The notes under the pieces were generated by a model. It made no database searches and had not been told where the DNA came from. It worked only from the letters and a program-made list of their open reading frames with translations. Both the position numbers and the translations under genes were made by a program. DNA of 31,039 bases, taken from Azoarcus_F sp036734105 (GTDB lineage: Bacteria > Pseudomonadota > Gammaproteobacteria > Burkholderiales > Rhodocyclaceae). This document shows positions 5,273-13,522 of this stretch, piece by piece. The stretch is from positions 1-31,039 of the forward strand of contig DAIMZH010000038.1 in NCBI GenBank assembly GCA_036734105.1, written 5' to 3'. Each line of letters begins with the position of its first letter. The first letter of the stretch is position 1.

Positions 5273-8155
5273 TTAAGCGGGCACCACGCGGCACAGCGTG
5301 GTCTTGGTTTCCTGCATCATCGTGACCGCGTCGTAGCCATAGGTGGTGGCAATGTTGTTGGACTCGCCACGCACATACGGGGCCGAGCCTTCGGGGTACT
5401 TGGCGAGCAGATCTTCACCCTGGAAATGTCCGCCGAAGTGGAACGGTGTGAACACCGTGCCTCGGCCGACGCGGTTGGTGACCAGCGCCTTGATGCGGAT
5501 GCGACCACCCTCCGGGCCTTCCAGCCATACGGTCTGACCATCGCGGATATTGACGTTGTTGGCGTCCGCCGGGTTGATCTCGACAAACATGTCTTGCTGG
5601 AGCTCGGCCAGATAAGGGTTGGAGCGGGTCTCTTCACCCGCGCCTTCGTATTCGACCAGTCGTCCCGAGGTGTGGATGAGCGGATACTCCTTGGAGTAGT
5701 CCTTGGCCTGCACCGACTTCCAGCGGGTAGGCAGGCGGTAGAACACCGCCCGGTCGTCGTAGGTGGCAAACTCGGCTGTCAGGTCGTGACGCGGCGTGTA
5801 CAGCGGTTCGCGGTGCTTGGGCACCGGGTCCGGGAAGTTCCACACCAGCACACGCGCCTTGGCGTTGCCGAACGGGTGGCAGCCGTGCTTCATGACCACC
5901 CGGATGATGCCGCCAGAAAGGTCGGTGGTCCACGACTTGCCTTCGGCTTCGGCTTTTTCTTCCGGCGTCAGTTCGTCCCACCAGCCCAGTTGCTTGAGCA
6001 GGTCGGCATTGAACTGCGGGTAGCCGCCTTCAATGGCCGAGCCCTTGGACCACGAACCCTCTGCCAGCAGGGTCTGACCGTTGTGTTCGGTGCCAAAGGA
6101 GTTGCGGAAGTTGCCGCCGCCTTCCATGATGTGCTTGCTGGTGTCGTACAACACATGGGTGCCGGGGTGCTTGAGCTCTGGCGTGCCATAGCACGGCCAC
6201 GGCAGGCAGTAGGTTTCACCATCCAGCGGTCCACCCTCGGCCTTCAGGCTGACCACGTCGAAGTGGCGCTGGTTTTCCATGTGCGCCTTCAGGCGCTCCG
6301 GGCTCTGGCCGGTGTAGCCAATCGACCAGGCGCCACGGTTGATCTCGCGCAGCACGCTCTCAGGCGTTGGCATGTTGTTGACGATGTCGTAGTTCTTGAA
6401 CATCTCGTCAGCAAAACCGAGCTTGCGGGCAAACAGATAGGCGATTTCGGCGTCTGTCTTGTGCTCGTAGAGCGGTGCGATAACCTGCTCACGCCACTGG
6501 ATGGAGCGGTTGGAAGCGGTGCACGAGCCGGCCTGCTCGAACTGCGTGGCAGCCGGTAGCAGATAGGTGTTGTCCTTGCGGTCATGCATGACCGCCGCCA
6601 CCGTGGGATAGGGGTCGACGATGACCAGCAGATCGAGCTTTTCAAAGGCCCGTTTCATCTCTGGGCCGCGTGTCTGAGAGTTTGGCCCCATGCCCCAGAA
6701 CATGACCGCGCGGATGTTGTCTCGCTGCGCCACGTTGGCCTTGTCCTCAAGCACACCGTCAATCCAGCGCGACACGGTGATGCCGGGTGTGAACATCGGC
6801 TTGGTGGTGCCGCCACGACCATCGGAATAATCCATTTGCTCGAAGCGACCGGCAAGCTTGTCAAAGTCTACCCCCCAGACGCGCGCCCAATGCTTCCAGC
6901 CCACCTCGTTTAGCGGGTAGTAGCCGGGCAGGTTGTCCGGGTTGGGGCCAACGTCGGTGGCGCCCTGTACGTTGTCGTGACCACGGAAGATGTTGGCGCC
7001 GCCGCCTTCCTTGCCGATGTTGCCCAAGGCAAGCTGCAGTGCGTTATAGGCGCGCACATAGTTGCTGCCAATGGTGTGCTGGGTGCCACCCATGCACCAC
7101 ACAAAGGTGCCGGGACGGTTGTCGGAGATGGTCTTGGCGATCTCGTACACTGCATCACGGTTGGCGCCGGTGACCCGCTCGACCTCTGCCGGGTTCCATT
7201 TGGCGACTTCCTCGCGCACATGCTCCATGCCGTACACACGCTGGGCGATGTATTCCTTGTCTTCCCACTCGTTCTCGAAAACATGCCACAGCAGACCCCA
7301 CATCAGCGCCACGTCGGTGCCGGAGCGGAAGCGCAGATACATGTCGGAGTGGGCTGCGGTGCGGGTAAAGCGCGGGTCCATGACGATGAGCTTGGCGCCG
7401 CCTTCCTTGGCGCGCAGAATCATCTGCATGGCTACCGGGTGCGCTTCGGCGGCGTTGGAGCCGCACATGATGATGCACTTGGACTTGTTGATGTCGTTGT
7501 AGGAGTTGGTCTGTGCGCCATAACCCCAGGTGTTGGCGACACCGGCCACCGTGGTGGAGTGGCAGATACGCGCCTGGTGGTCGCAGTTGTTGGTGCCCCA
7601 GAAGGCAGCGAACTTTTTCTGCAGATAGGCGCCTTCGTTGTTGGCCTTGGAAGAGCCCGCGAACCAGAACGCGTCAGGGCCGGACTCCTCGCGAATCGCC
7701 AGCAGCTTGTCGCCGATCTCGTTGATGGCCTGTTCCCAGCTGATTCGGGTCCACTTGCCATTGACCATCTTCATTGGGTATTTGGTGCGCTTGATGCTGT
7801 GGCCGTGGTTGCGCAACGCCGCCCCTTTGGCACAGTGGGCGCCAAGGTTGATCGGGCTGTCGAAGGCCGGCTCCTGGCCTATCCACACGCCGTTCTGCAC
7901 CTCGGCGATGGTGCTACAGCCCACCGAACAGTGGCCGCATACCGTCTTGACCTGTTTAACCTCGGCACGCGGGTCGGGCACGCGCTTGGCTGCCCTTGCC
8001 TTGCCAACCATGGTGCCGGGAATCACCCCTGCCACCGCTGCGCCACCGACTGCCAGGCCCGAGCCGCGCAGAAAGGCGCGTCGACTGACCGGCTTGGCGA
8101 GCAGGCCGCTGCCGCGCGAGGCGGTAGCGTTACCGTTTTTCTTGACCAGTTTCAT
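5273..8155 (-). CDS. fdhA: Formate dehydrogenase alpha subunit, Mo-bisMGD, Tat-exported
   Basis: A 960-residue catalytic subunit oxidising formate to CO2. A twin-arginine signal is at residues 24-30 (SRRAFLR) followed by a hydrophobic stretch and an AKA-type cleavage region, placing the enzyme in the periplasm. An N-terminal [4Fe-4S] site is formed by Cys73, Cys76, Cys80 and Cys108. The molybdenum ligand region reads ARICHSTT, so the ligand is Cys198 followed by the catalytic His199; this is a cysteine, not a selenocysteine, enzyme, and no in-frame TGA is needed. The C-terminal part holds the molydopterin dinucleotide-binding domain (about residues 830-950). ATG 8153-8155 has an AGGAG-like site in front. 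FdnG and FdoG in E. coli are the model homologues, but this FDH3-type protein is best matched to betaproteobacterial enzymes. Confidence 0.96.
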   Translation of the reverse strand: MKLVKKNGNATASRGSGLLAKPVSRRAFLRGSGLAVGGAAVAGVIPGTMVGKARAAKRVPDPRAEVKQVKTVCGHCSVGCSTIAEVQNGVWIGQEPAFDSPINLGAHCAKGAALRNHGHSIKRTKYPMKMVNGKWTRISWEQAINEIGDKLLAIREESGPDAFWFAGSSKANNEGAYLQKKFAAFWGTNNCDHQARICHSTTVAGVANTWGYGAQTNSYNDINKSKCIIMCGSNAAEAHPVAMQMILRAKEGGAKLIVMDPRFTRTAAHSDMYLRFRSGTDVALMWGLLWHVFENEWEDKEYIAQRVYGMEHVREEVAKWNPAEVERVTGANRDAVYEIAKTISDNRPGTFVWCMGGTQHTIGSNYVRAYNALQLALGNIGKEGGGANIFRGHDNVQGATDVGPNPDNLPGYYPLNEVGWKHWARVWGVDFDKLAGRFEQMDYSDGRGGTTKPMFTPGITVSRWIDGVLEDKANVAQRDNIRAVMFWGMGPNSQTRGPEMKRAFEKLDLLVIVDPYPTVAAVMHDRKDNTYLLPAATQFEQAGSCTASNRSIQWREQVIAPLYEHKTDAEIAYLFARKLGFADEMFKNYDIVNNMPTPESVLREINRGAWSIGYTGQSPERLKAHMENQRHFDVVSLKAEGGPLDGETYCLPWPCYGTPELKHPGTHVLYDTSKHIMEGGGNFRNSFGTEHNGQTLLAEGSWSKGSAIEGGYPQFNADLLKQLGWWDELTPEEKAEAEGKSWTTDLSGGIIRVVMKHGCHPFGNAKARVLVWNFPDPVPKHREPLYTPRHDLTAEFATYDDRAVFYRLPTRWKSVQAKDYSKEYPLIHTSGRLVEYEGAGEETRSNPYLAELQQDMFVEINPADANNVNIRDGQTVWLEGPEGGRIRIKALVTNRVGRGTVFTPFHFGGHFQGEDLLAKYPEGSAPYVRGESNNIATTYGYDAVTMMQETKTTLCRVVPA

Positions 8156-8307
8156 GTTTGATCTCCTGTTGGATGGCCCTGTCAGGCAATCACGCTGGAA
8201 GTAAACCTTCCGCTACACCCTGGCAATCTTTTCGGGATTGACGTTGAACACGACGACTGGGCTTGCCCCCAATCGGTCAAACGCGCTGACGCAATCCCTG
8301 AAGACTG

Positions 8308-8514
8308 CTAGAACTGTGCCCGCGCGTAGTAGTCGCGGATGTGCTGGGTTTCGTGATAGCCCTCGGGCTGCTCTGTCTGCATGGTTTCACCTTCAAGGGG
8401 TGCTGCCTGTGCCTGACCCATGCCAGCCACTACAGCCACACCTCCACCGGTGAGGGCCATCGACTTCAGAAACTGCCGTCGAGCGTTTTGCTCTTTGTCG
8501 TCTCTCTTGTCCAT
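8308..8514 (-). CDS. Small Tat-signal protein of formate dehydrogenase loci
   Basis: A 68-residue protein that is little more than a twin-arginine signal (NARRQFLKSMALTGGGVAVV) and a short tail ending ETQHIRDYYARAQF. It matches the description of the formate dehydrogenase region Tat-target family (TIGR02811). ATG 8512-8514 is chosen over the one at 8535 because AAGGAG sits six bases before it. It lies between the chaperone gene and the alpha-subunit gene. The function is unproven; its position and RR motif suggest it is exported with, or helps stabilise, the enzyme. Confidence 0.85.
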   Translation of the reverse strand: MDKRDDKEQNARRQFLKSMALTGGGVAVVAGMGQAQAAPLEGETMQTEQPEGYHETQHIRDYYARAQF

Positions 8515-8584
8515 TTCCGACTCCTTCGTCTGCATTGCTTACGGGCAGCGGCGCTGCCCCACTTCGTTGTGCCAACCCAGCCCG

Positions 8585-9208
8585 TCAGGCCGGCATCTCG
8601 TAAAACCTTCGTTCGATGTCAACGAAGGCATGTCCTACAGCCGCCACAGCACGATAAAACTCGGCGCTGGGCGCAACCTCGATATCCTTGAAAAAACGCG
8701 GCATCCAACCCGCCACATGGCGCTCGAACAGCTCACGCCGCCAGTCCAGGTCAACGTCTTCGTCCTGAATGATCAGCGCCATGATCTCGCACACCGCAGC
8801 GGCGTGGTCTTCGGGCTCGCTGCAGTCGCTGAGCCGCTCAATGCCCAGCGCATCCAGGTCGTCGCGCAGTTGCACCAGTGGCCGGTCCATCAGCGTGCCG
8901 GTGAGATACCAGGAGGCATACGGCGTGATCTCACCGCCACCCACGCCGATAAAGACGTCCTGGTATTCGTCCTGTACCGCGTCGGCACTGCAACGCGAGG
9001 CAGCATGCGCGAGCTGACGCCAGGCTGTGGCCAGCGCGCCGGATTCGTCATCCGCAATTTCCAGGCTGGCCAGACGCAGCAGCACATCCACCTGAGGCGG
9101 AGCCGCCAGCAGCTGACCCAACAAGGCCCAGGTGCCCGCGCGCAAGCTGTCGCTGTCGTCGCTCACCGGGGTTTCATCCAGCGTGTCGTTCATTGTCATG
9201 CTCATCAT
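8585..9208 (-). CDS. TorD/DmsD-family chaperone for the formate dehydrogenase
   Basis: A 207-residue, mostly helical, acidic cytoplasmic protein. It has the TorD-family marks: LLGQLLAAPP near the start, the block YQDVFIGVGGGEITPYASWYL (about residues 80-100), and EPEDHAAAVCEIMALI (about residues 131-146), equivalent to the conserved E-P-x-D-H motif. Members bind the Tat signal and guide cofactor loading before export. The ATG at 9206-9208 overlaps the TGA of the poly-ferredoxin gene as ATGA, which supports this start; a longer TTG start at 9223 is possible. In this operon its client is most probably the alpha subunit. Confidence 0.92.
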   Translation of the reverse strand: MMSMTMNDTLDETPVSDDSDSLRAGTWALLGQLLAAPPQVDVLLRLASLEIADDESGALATAWRQLAHAASRCSADAVQDEYQDVFIGVGGGEITPYASWYLTGTLMDRPLVQLRDDLDALGIERLSDCSEPEDHAAAVCEIMALIIQDEDVDLDWRRELFERHVAGWMPRFFKDIEVAPSAEFYRAVAAVGHAFVDIERRFYEMPA

Positions 9209-10932
9209 CGTGGTCCCAGCCAACGCGGTTTGGAACCGCCCTTGAGGTCTTCGGCAAACATGTCCACCACCCGGCAGTCACCACACATCTTGAGCCGGGC
9301 CAGCGATGCTTCGGACTGAAACATGTGATGGCCGGAGAGCTTTTCGACCATGCGGCCGATCACGCTCTGAGTGGCAAAAGGCTTGCCGCACTTGATGCAG
9401 TGAAATGGCGCTTCTTCGTTGAGCACACGCGGCTTGCGTCGCGCGTCCCAGTCGAACAGATAGCGGGATTCGAGGCTGATGGCCTGCTCCGGGCAGGCCT
9501 TGGCGCACAAGCCGCACTGCACGCAGAGATCTTCGGTAAACGAAAGCTCTGGTTTGTCGCCTGCGTCCGACAGGGCGCGGGTCGGGCATACCTGCGGACA
9601 GGCCATGCACAAGGTACAGGATTCGCGGTTTACCTGAACCTGACCAAAGGGCGCACCTTGCGGCAAGGCGACAAGTGAGGGCTGCTCCGGCGCCTGGGCA
9701 TGCAGATGCTCCAGCGCCAGACGCAGGCTGCCGCGTTTTTCGTTGAAGGTGTCGAAACTGGCCGGTTTGCTCACTGCCGCTTGCCGTGCTTCAGCCAGCA
9801 AAGGCAGCGGGTCGCTGTCGGTTCCAAGCCACACCAGGCGGTTGCCATCCAGGCCCATGGCGTCGAGCAGCGGGCGGGTGTAATCCAGCTGGGCGTGCAT
9901 GGCGCTGCGCACAGTGGGTGCCACATCGGCGGTGTCGAGCAGCATGATCTGGCTGGCGCCATAGGCCAGCGCGGCTAGCCAGGTGTCCATGCCGACCGCG
10001 CCGATCTCGCTCACCTGCACCGGCAACACCCGCGCGGGCAGGCTGGGGGCGAGCTCATGCAGGCGTACAGCGCCCGCTTCTTCGTCGTGGAACATCAGCA
10101 CCGGCGCTGTGCCACCAGCCTGCCGGAAGGCGGCCAGCATGCGCTTGACGCGCACAATCTGGTCACGCGGCCCTGGGTAGGCGTATGTCATCGCACCGGT
10201 TGGGCACACGCTGGTACAGGTGCCCGCCCCTTGGCACAGATAAGGGTCGATATCCACCAGATCGCCTATGGAGCGAATCGCCCCGGTGGGACAGGCATCC
10301 AGGCAACGGGTACAGCCGGTGATGCCGCTGTTGCCGTGTGCGCAGATGTCGGCGTTATAGGCAAAGAAACGTGGTTTTTCGAACTCGCCGACCATGTCTG
10401 GCAGCTCTTCGAGCATGGCAAGCAGGCGCTCGGAGCTACCCGCAGGGGCATAATAGCCAAAGGGTGGCAGCTCGTGACGAATCGCGGGCTCGCGGCGCAA
10501 ATCCAGCACCAGGTCGAAGAAGGGATGCTCCGGGCGGGTCAGGGCGGCAGGAGACATCTCCTCGCCGGAGGCTAGGCGCAACTTCATGTCGAACTGGCCA
10601 AGGTGACCAGTGATGCTACAGGGCTCTCCGCGCAGCAACAGCACGCGCTCTTCGTCGTCACGGGCTTGACTGGCGCTGTCGCTCAGCCGACCGTTGGCTG
10701 GCGTCAACACCACCAGGGTGCAGTGCAGCTGCTGACGCAATACGTCGGCGCATTCCAGCGCATCGAGTTCATTGCCGATGATCAGGATGTGACCGGCAGA
10801 CTGATAGGCGACAATCGAGGTGGCTTCCACCTCCACCGCAGCCGCCGCCTGCAAGGCCGCCAGCCTGGCCTCACCGGCAGGATCGTTGGCGCGCAGGATG
10901 GAGTCTGCATAGATCTGGGACAAATCGCTCAT
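9205..10932 (-). CDS. Multi-cluster ferredoxin-like protein of the formate dehydrogenase operon
   Basis: A 575-residue cytoplasmic protein with several Fe-S motifs. Near residues 197-240 there is a CX9CX2CX3CP site and then CQGAGTCTSVCP, where the second Cys of the usual CX2CX2CX3CP is an alanine. Two complete CX2CX2CX3CP motifs follow near residues 435-490 (CTLCMACPQVCP and CVQCGLCAKACP). The C-terminus has CX2C pairs at 512/515 and 550/553. The middle part (about 280-360) resembles the small-domain fold seen in hydrogenase-delta-like proteins, though I am unsure of that. The gene is present in many betaproteobacterial formate dehydrogenase loci beside DUF3305 and DUF3306. It probably moves electrons or helps cluster assembly; the partner is unknown. 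Its start overlaps the DUF3306 stop by four bases. Confidence 0.85.
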   Translation of the reverse strand: MSDLSQIYADSILRANDPAGEARLAALQAAAAVEVEATSIVAYQSAGHILIIGNELDALECADVLRQQLHCTLVVLTPANGRLSDSASQARDDEERVLLLRGEPCSITGHLGQFDMKLRLASGEEMSPAALTRPEHPFFDLVLDLRREPAIRHELPPFGYYAPAGSSERLLAMLEELPDMVGEFEKPRFFAYNADICAHGNSGITGCTRCLDACPTGAIRSIGDLVDIDPYLCQGAGTCTSVCPTGAMTYAYPGPRDQIVRVKRMLAAFRQAGGTAPVLMFHDEEAGAVRLHELAPSLPARVLPVQVSEIGAVGMDTWLAALAYGASQIMLLDTADVAPTVRSAMHAQLDYTRPLLDAMGLDGNRLVWLGTDSDPLPLLAEARQAAVSKPASFDTFNEKRGSLRLALEHLHAQAPEQPSLVALPQGAPFGQVQVNRESCTLCMACPQVCPTRALSDAGDKPELSFTEDLCVQCGLCAKACPEQAISLESRYLFDWDARRKPRVLNEEAPFHCIKCGKPFATQSVIGRMVEKLSGHHMFQSEASLARLKMCGDCRVVDMFAEDLKGGSKPRWLGPR

Positions 10933-11678
10933 GGGTTCTCTCGTTGGGCGGCTGGCTCGGCAGCGCTCAGGCGCTGGTCCGGCTCAAGCTCGACTTGTTG
11001 TGGTGCGTCATCTGCGCCATCGGCTGCCGTCCTGGGCAGCGGCGGCAGCTCGGGCTTTTCGCCACGAAACTCGCTCGCCATGTGCGCCTGAGCCTGCTCG
11101 GGGCTCATCTCCAGGCCTTGCTCGGCCAAGCGTTTGACCAGCTTGCCAGCCTCGCGGGCGATGGCCGACTTGAGGTCATGCGGCACGATGTCGCCCATGG
11201 GCAGAAAGTTGGTGTAGTCATCCGCGTATTCGGCGCAGATGCAGAACTTGTTGTATTTGGCGGAGTGAAAGACCTTGCTCAATGCCTTGTTGCGCAAGGC
11301 CTGCGACACTTTGCCGGACATGAAGCCACGCAGATCAGAATCGGCGGTCAGGCTGTCGACATCAGGCATGTCCTCGTCTGTCAGCTCAGAAAAGGGCTTG
11401 CCAGAGTACGCATCAATCGCCTCGGCAGGGGGCTGATCAGCCAGCTGGTCGCTGTCGGGTTCAGCCACAACAGGCATGGCCTGCGTATTGTGGCCAAGCT
11501 CGTTGTGCGGCTCAGGCTGTACCTTGAGTTGCACAGGCGCATCTGCCTGATGCACATGCGCGCTGGCGTCATCCGGCAGATTGCCCAGCTTACGGCGTGA
11601 CCAGCGCGACAGAAACCCGGTCGGCTCGGTCTGCGTCGTCAGGTCTTCGCTCAGAGGGGCGCGGCGCGGCAGGCTCAT
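10929..11678 (-). CDS. DUF3306 domain protein
   Basis: A 249-residue acidic protein. The family signature FLSRWSRRK is at residues 22-30. A low-complexity stretch follows, then the conserved core PFSELTDEDMPDVDSL and FMSGKVSQALRNKAL at about residues 93-133, and an Ala/Pro-rich tail. It has no signal peptide or membrane span. DUF3306 genes accompany DUF3305 and formate dehydrogenase genes in proteobacteria; the activity is unknown. Four-base overlaps with both neighbours (ATGA) show tight translational coupling. Confidence 0.92.
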   Translation of the reverse strand: MSLPRRAPLSEDLTTQTEPTGFLSRWSRRKLGNLPDDASAHVHQADAPVQLKVQPEPHNELGHNTQAMPVVAEPDSDQLADQPPAEAIDAYSGKPFSELTDEDMPDVDSLTADSDLRGFMSGKVSQALRNKALSKVFHSAKYNKFCICAEYADDYTNFLPMGDIVPHDLKSAIAREAGKLVKRLAEQGLEMSPEQAQAHMASEFRGEKPELPPLPRTAADGADDAPQQVELEPDQRLSAAEPAAQRENP

Positions 11679-12247
11679 GCGCCATCCCCTGCATAATCGC
11701 CCACCTCGGCGTCGTAGCTGGCCTTGCTGCGTCGCTTGCCACGACCCTTGCCCTTGCGGCGCGGCTGGTAATGTTGGGTCACAAAGGCTTCGAGCCAGCG
11801 GCCAAGCTCAGCCGGCATGGGTGTGCTCAACACCATCTCGTCTGAAGTGCGCAGCTCGGTTGAATCCAGGCTTTGGGCGCGATCAAGGCTGACGGTCACC
11901 TCCAGCGGCTCAATGCCGCCCAGCGCATCAAAACGGCAGATGACGTACACCTCTGGGCGGTCACCGCCGAGATTGAGGGCGTAATCTTCAGCCTGTGCCG
12001 GGTGCAGGCGAACTTGGAAACCACGCCACAAATAAAGGCTGCCATTGGCACCGGAGCGAACACACACACCGCTGCGGCTGTCAGACGCAAACTGCTCGCC
12101 CACCACCACACCCGTGACATGCCAGTTGAGCGGGTCAGCAGCAAGCGCTGATGCTGGCGCCGCAACCATCACGGCTACCGGCAACACGGCATCTTCGGAC
12201 CACGCCGCAACCTGCTCCTGCTGGAGTTGTTCTTCGTTGATGCTCAA
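11675..12247 (-). CDS. DUF3305 domain protein, first gene of the operon
   Basis: A 190-residue protein matching DUF3305 (WHVTGVVVGEQF, then LYLWRGFQVRLHPAQAEDYALNL and YVICRF, about residues 40-115), with a very basic tail RRKGKGRGKRR. I place the start at TTG 12245-12247, six bases after a strong GGAGGAG; the longer frame from 12337 would begin upstream of the predicted sigma-54 start point at about 12307. Its role with DUF3306 is unknown, but both are constant companions of this type of formate dehydrogenase. It is the promoter-proximal gene of the operon. Confidence 0.88.
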   Translation of the reverse strand: MSINEEQLQQEQVAAWSEDAVLPVAVMVAAPASALAADPLNWHVTGVVVGEQFASDSRSGVCVRSGANGSLYLWRGFQVRLHPAQAEDYALNLGGDRPEVYVICRFDALGGIEPLEVTVSLDRAQSLDSTELRTSDEMVLSTPMPAELGRWLEAFVTQHYQPRRKGKGRGKRRSKASYDAEVGDYAGDGA

Positions 12248-12317
12248 CCCTGTCTCCTCCGGTTTGCTGCCAACTATGTTTGTTATTTCATATCTTTCTC
12301 TTAACTTTATAGACGTT

Positions 12318-12333
12318 AGCAACGCGCGTGCCA
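12318..12333 (-). promoter_or_regulatory. Sigma-54 promoter of the formate dehydrogenase operon
   Basis: On the minus strand the bases read TGGCACGCGCGTTGCT, matching the consensus TGGCACG-N4-TTGCW exactly, with the GG and GC ten bases apart. The predicted start of transcription is near 12307, giving a leader of about 60 bases before the TTG start of the DUF3305 gene. Confidence 0.9.
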
Positions 12334-12425
12334 ACAAAACAAAACCCCCAAACCCTTGTAGACATCAAGGGCATGATGCAATCAAAGCCAGCTTGAAAGA
12401 CAAAACTAACCACTTTTTCAAAACA

Positions 12426-12442
12426 TGAGACAAAATGTCTCA
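12426..12442. promoter_or_regulatory. Perfect 17-base palindrome, likely activator binding site
   Basis: TGAGACA-AAA-TGTCTCA is perfectly symmetrical. Its centre is about 127 bases upstream of the predicted sigma-54 start site and 77 bases before the divergent activator gene, the usual position of an upstream activating sequence. Binding by the gene product of 12511-13485 is inferred. Confidence 0.75.
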
Positions 12443-12510
12443 CCTCACCGTGCGCAATTTTTTAGTGCCGACCTTTTCAATCGCTAGCAAGGCGCTGGCA
12501 CACTTCGACC

Positions 12511-13485
12511 ATGCTTGTACTCTCCGCAAACCCCGACCACCCTGCAAAAAAATCCGACCACCTCGCCCACTTCGGCATCGTCGGTGAGAGTGCGTGCATG
12601 CAATCGCTGGCGGCAGGACTCACGCGGATTGCACCGGCCGACAGCACCGTGCTGATCGAAGGCGAATCCGGCACTGGCAAGGAGGTCATCGCCGCCAGCC
12701 TGCACCACCATAGCGGTCGTCAAGGGCGCTTTGTGGCAATCAACTGTGGTGCCCTGTCTCCCCAGTTGCTGGACAGCGAGCTATTCGGCCATACGCGTGG
12801 CGCGTTTACCGGCGCAGCCCAGTCACATGTGGGCGTCTTTAAACAGGCTGAAGGTGGCACCCTGTTTCTGGACGAAATCGGCGAAATGCCGCCCTTTCTT
12901 CAGGGCAAATTGCTGCGTGTGCTCGAAAGCCGCAGCCTGCGCCCGGTTGGCAGCGATGAAGAACAAAGCATTGATGTGCGTCTTGTCGCCGCCACCAACC
13001 GGCAGATGAAGCAGCTGGTCGCTGATGGCCGGTTTCGCGAAGACCTTTACTTTAGGCTGAACGTCGTCCCGCTGACCCTGCCACCGCTTCGCGAACGGCT
13101 GGAAGACATTGCGCCACTGGCAAAATTCTTCATCGAGCACTTTGCCAAAACGCTGGCCATGCCCGCCATAGCGCTGAGCAGCGCCGACCTGCACAAGCTC
13201 AAGCGCCATCGCTGGCCGGGCAATGTGCGGGAGCTACGCAACCTGATCGAACGCGCCACCCTGCTGGCTCGCTCTCCCGCCGACTGCCTGCGCCTCAAAC
13301 CACTGGATAGCGCCACCCAACAACTGCAGGGGCTGAGCGGCTACGCCCCGCAGCTCAGCCTGGCCGAGGTCAGGCAGCGCCACATCAACCAAGTGCTGCA
13401 CGCCTGCCAAGGCAACAAATCCCAAGCCGCCCGACTGCTCGGTGTGTCGCGCAAAACGCTTGAGCGCCAGACGGCTGAGGAGTGA
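12511..13485 (+). CDS. Sigma-54-dependent activator without an N-terminal sensor domain
   Basis: A 324-residue enhancer-binding protein. After only about 22 residues comes the AAA+ domain: Walker A GESGTGKE (51-58), the sigma-54 contact loop GAFTGA (97-102), Walker B TLFLDE (117-122) and an arginine-finger region near FREDLYFRL (about 175). A Fis-type helix-turn-helix is at the end (GNKSQAARLLGVSRKTLERQ, about 300-320). It lacks the receiver, GAF or PAS domain most members carry, like PspF, so its activity may be set by another protein or be constitutive. It is divergent from the formate dehydrogenase operon, and the space between holds a sigma-54 promoter and a palindrome, so that operon is its probable target. 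No strong ribosome site precedes ATG 12511. Confidence 0.92.
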   Translation: MLVLSANPDHPAKKSDHLAHFGIVGESACMQSLAAGLTRIAPADSTVLIEGESGTGKEVIAASLHHHSGRQGRFVAINCGALSPQLLDSELFGHTRGAFTGAAQSHVGVFKQAEGGTLFLDEIGEMPPFLQGKLLRVLESRSLRPVGSDEEQSIDVRLVAATNRQMKQLVADGRFREDLYFRLNVVPLTLPPLRERLEDIAPLAKFFIEHFAKTLAMPAIALSSADLHKLKRHRWPGNVRELRNLIERATLLARSPADCLRLKPLDSATQQLQGLSGYAPQLSLAEVRQRHINQVLHACQGNKSQAARLLGVSRKTLERQTAEE

Positions 13486-13498
13486 GGCCGCAACAAAA

Positions 13499-13522
13499 TC
13501 AGCTTTCCGATCAGCTTTCCGA
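13499..13522. repeat. Tandem 12-base duplication at the apbC stop codon
   Basis: TCAGCTTTCCGA occurs twice in a row. Each unit contains a TGA on the minus strand in the apbC frame, so the stop codon is present twice. Confidence 0.9.

Noticed and set aside
4607..6559. A 650-codon plus-strand open frame across the formate dehydrogenase genes
   Set aside because: It is antisense to fdh3B and fdhA, which have clear motifs; the frame is open only because of high GC and shared wobble positions.
7556..7570. Selenocysteine codon in the formate dehydrogenase
   Set aside because: The residue at the molybdenum ligand position is an ordinary Cys codon (Cys198) and the frame contains no TGA.
6977..8161. 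A 394-codon plus-strand frame opposite fdhA
   Set aside because: Antisense shadow of the catalytic subunit; no family features.
12440..12472. A second sigma-54-like site on the minus strand (CGGCAC ... TTGC)
   Set aside because: The GG and GC elements are 12 bases apart, not 10, so it should not work as a sigma-54 promoter; the site at 12318-12333 is far better.
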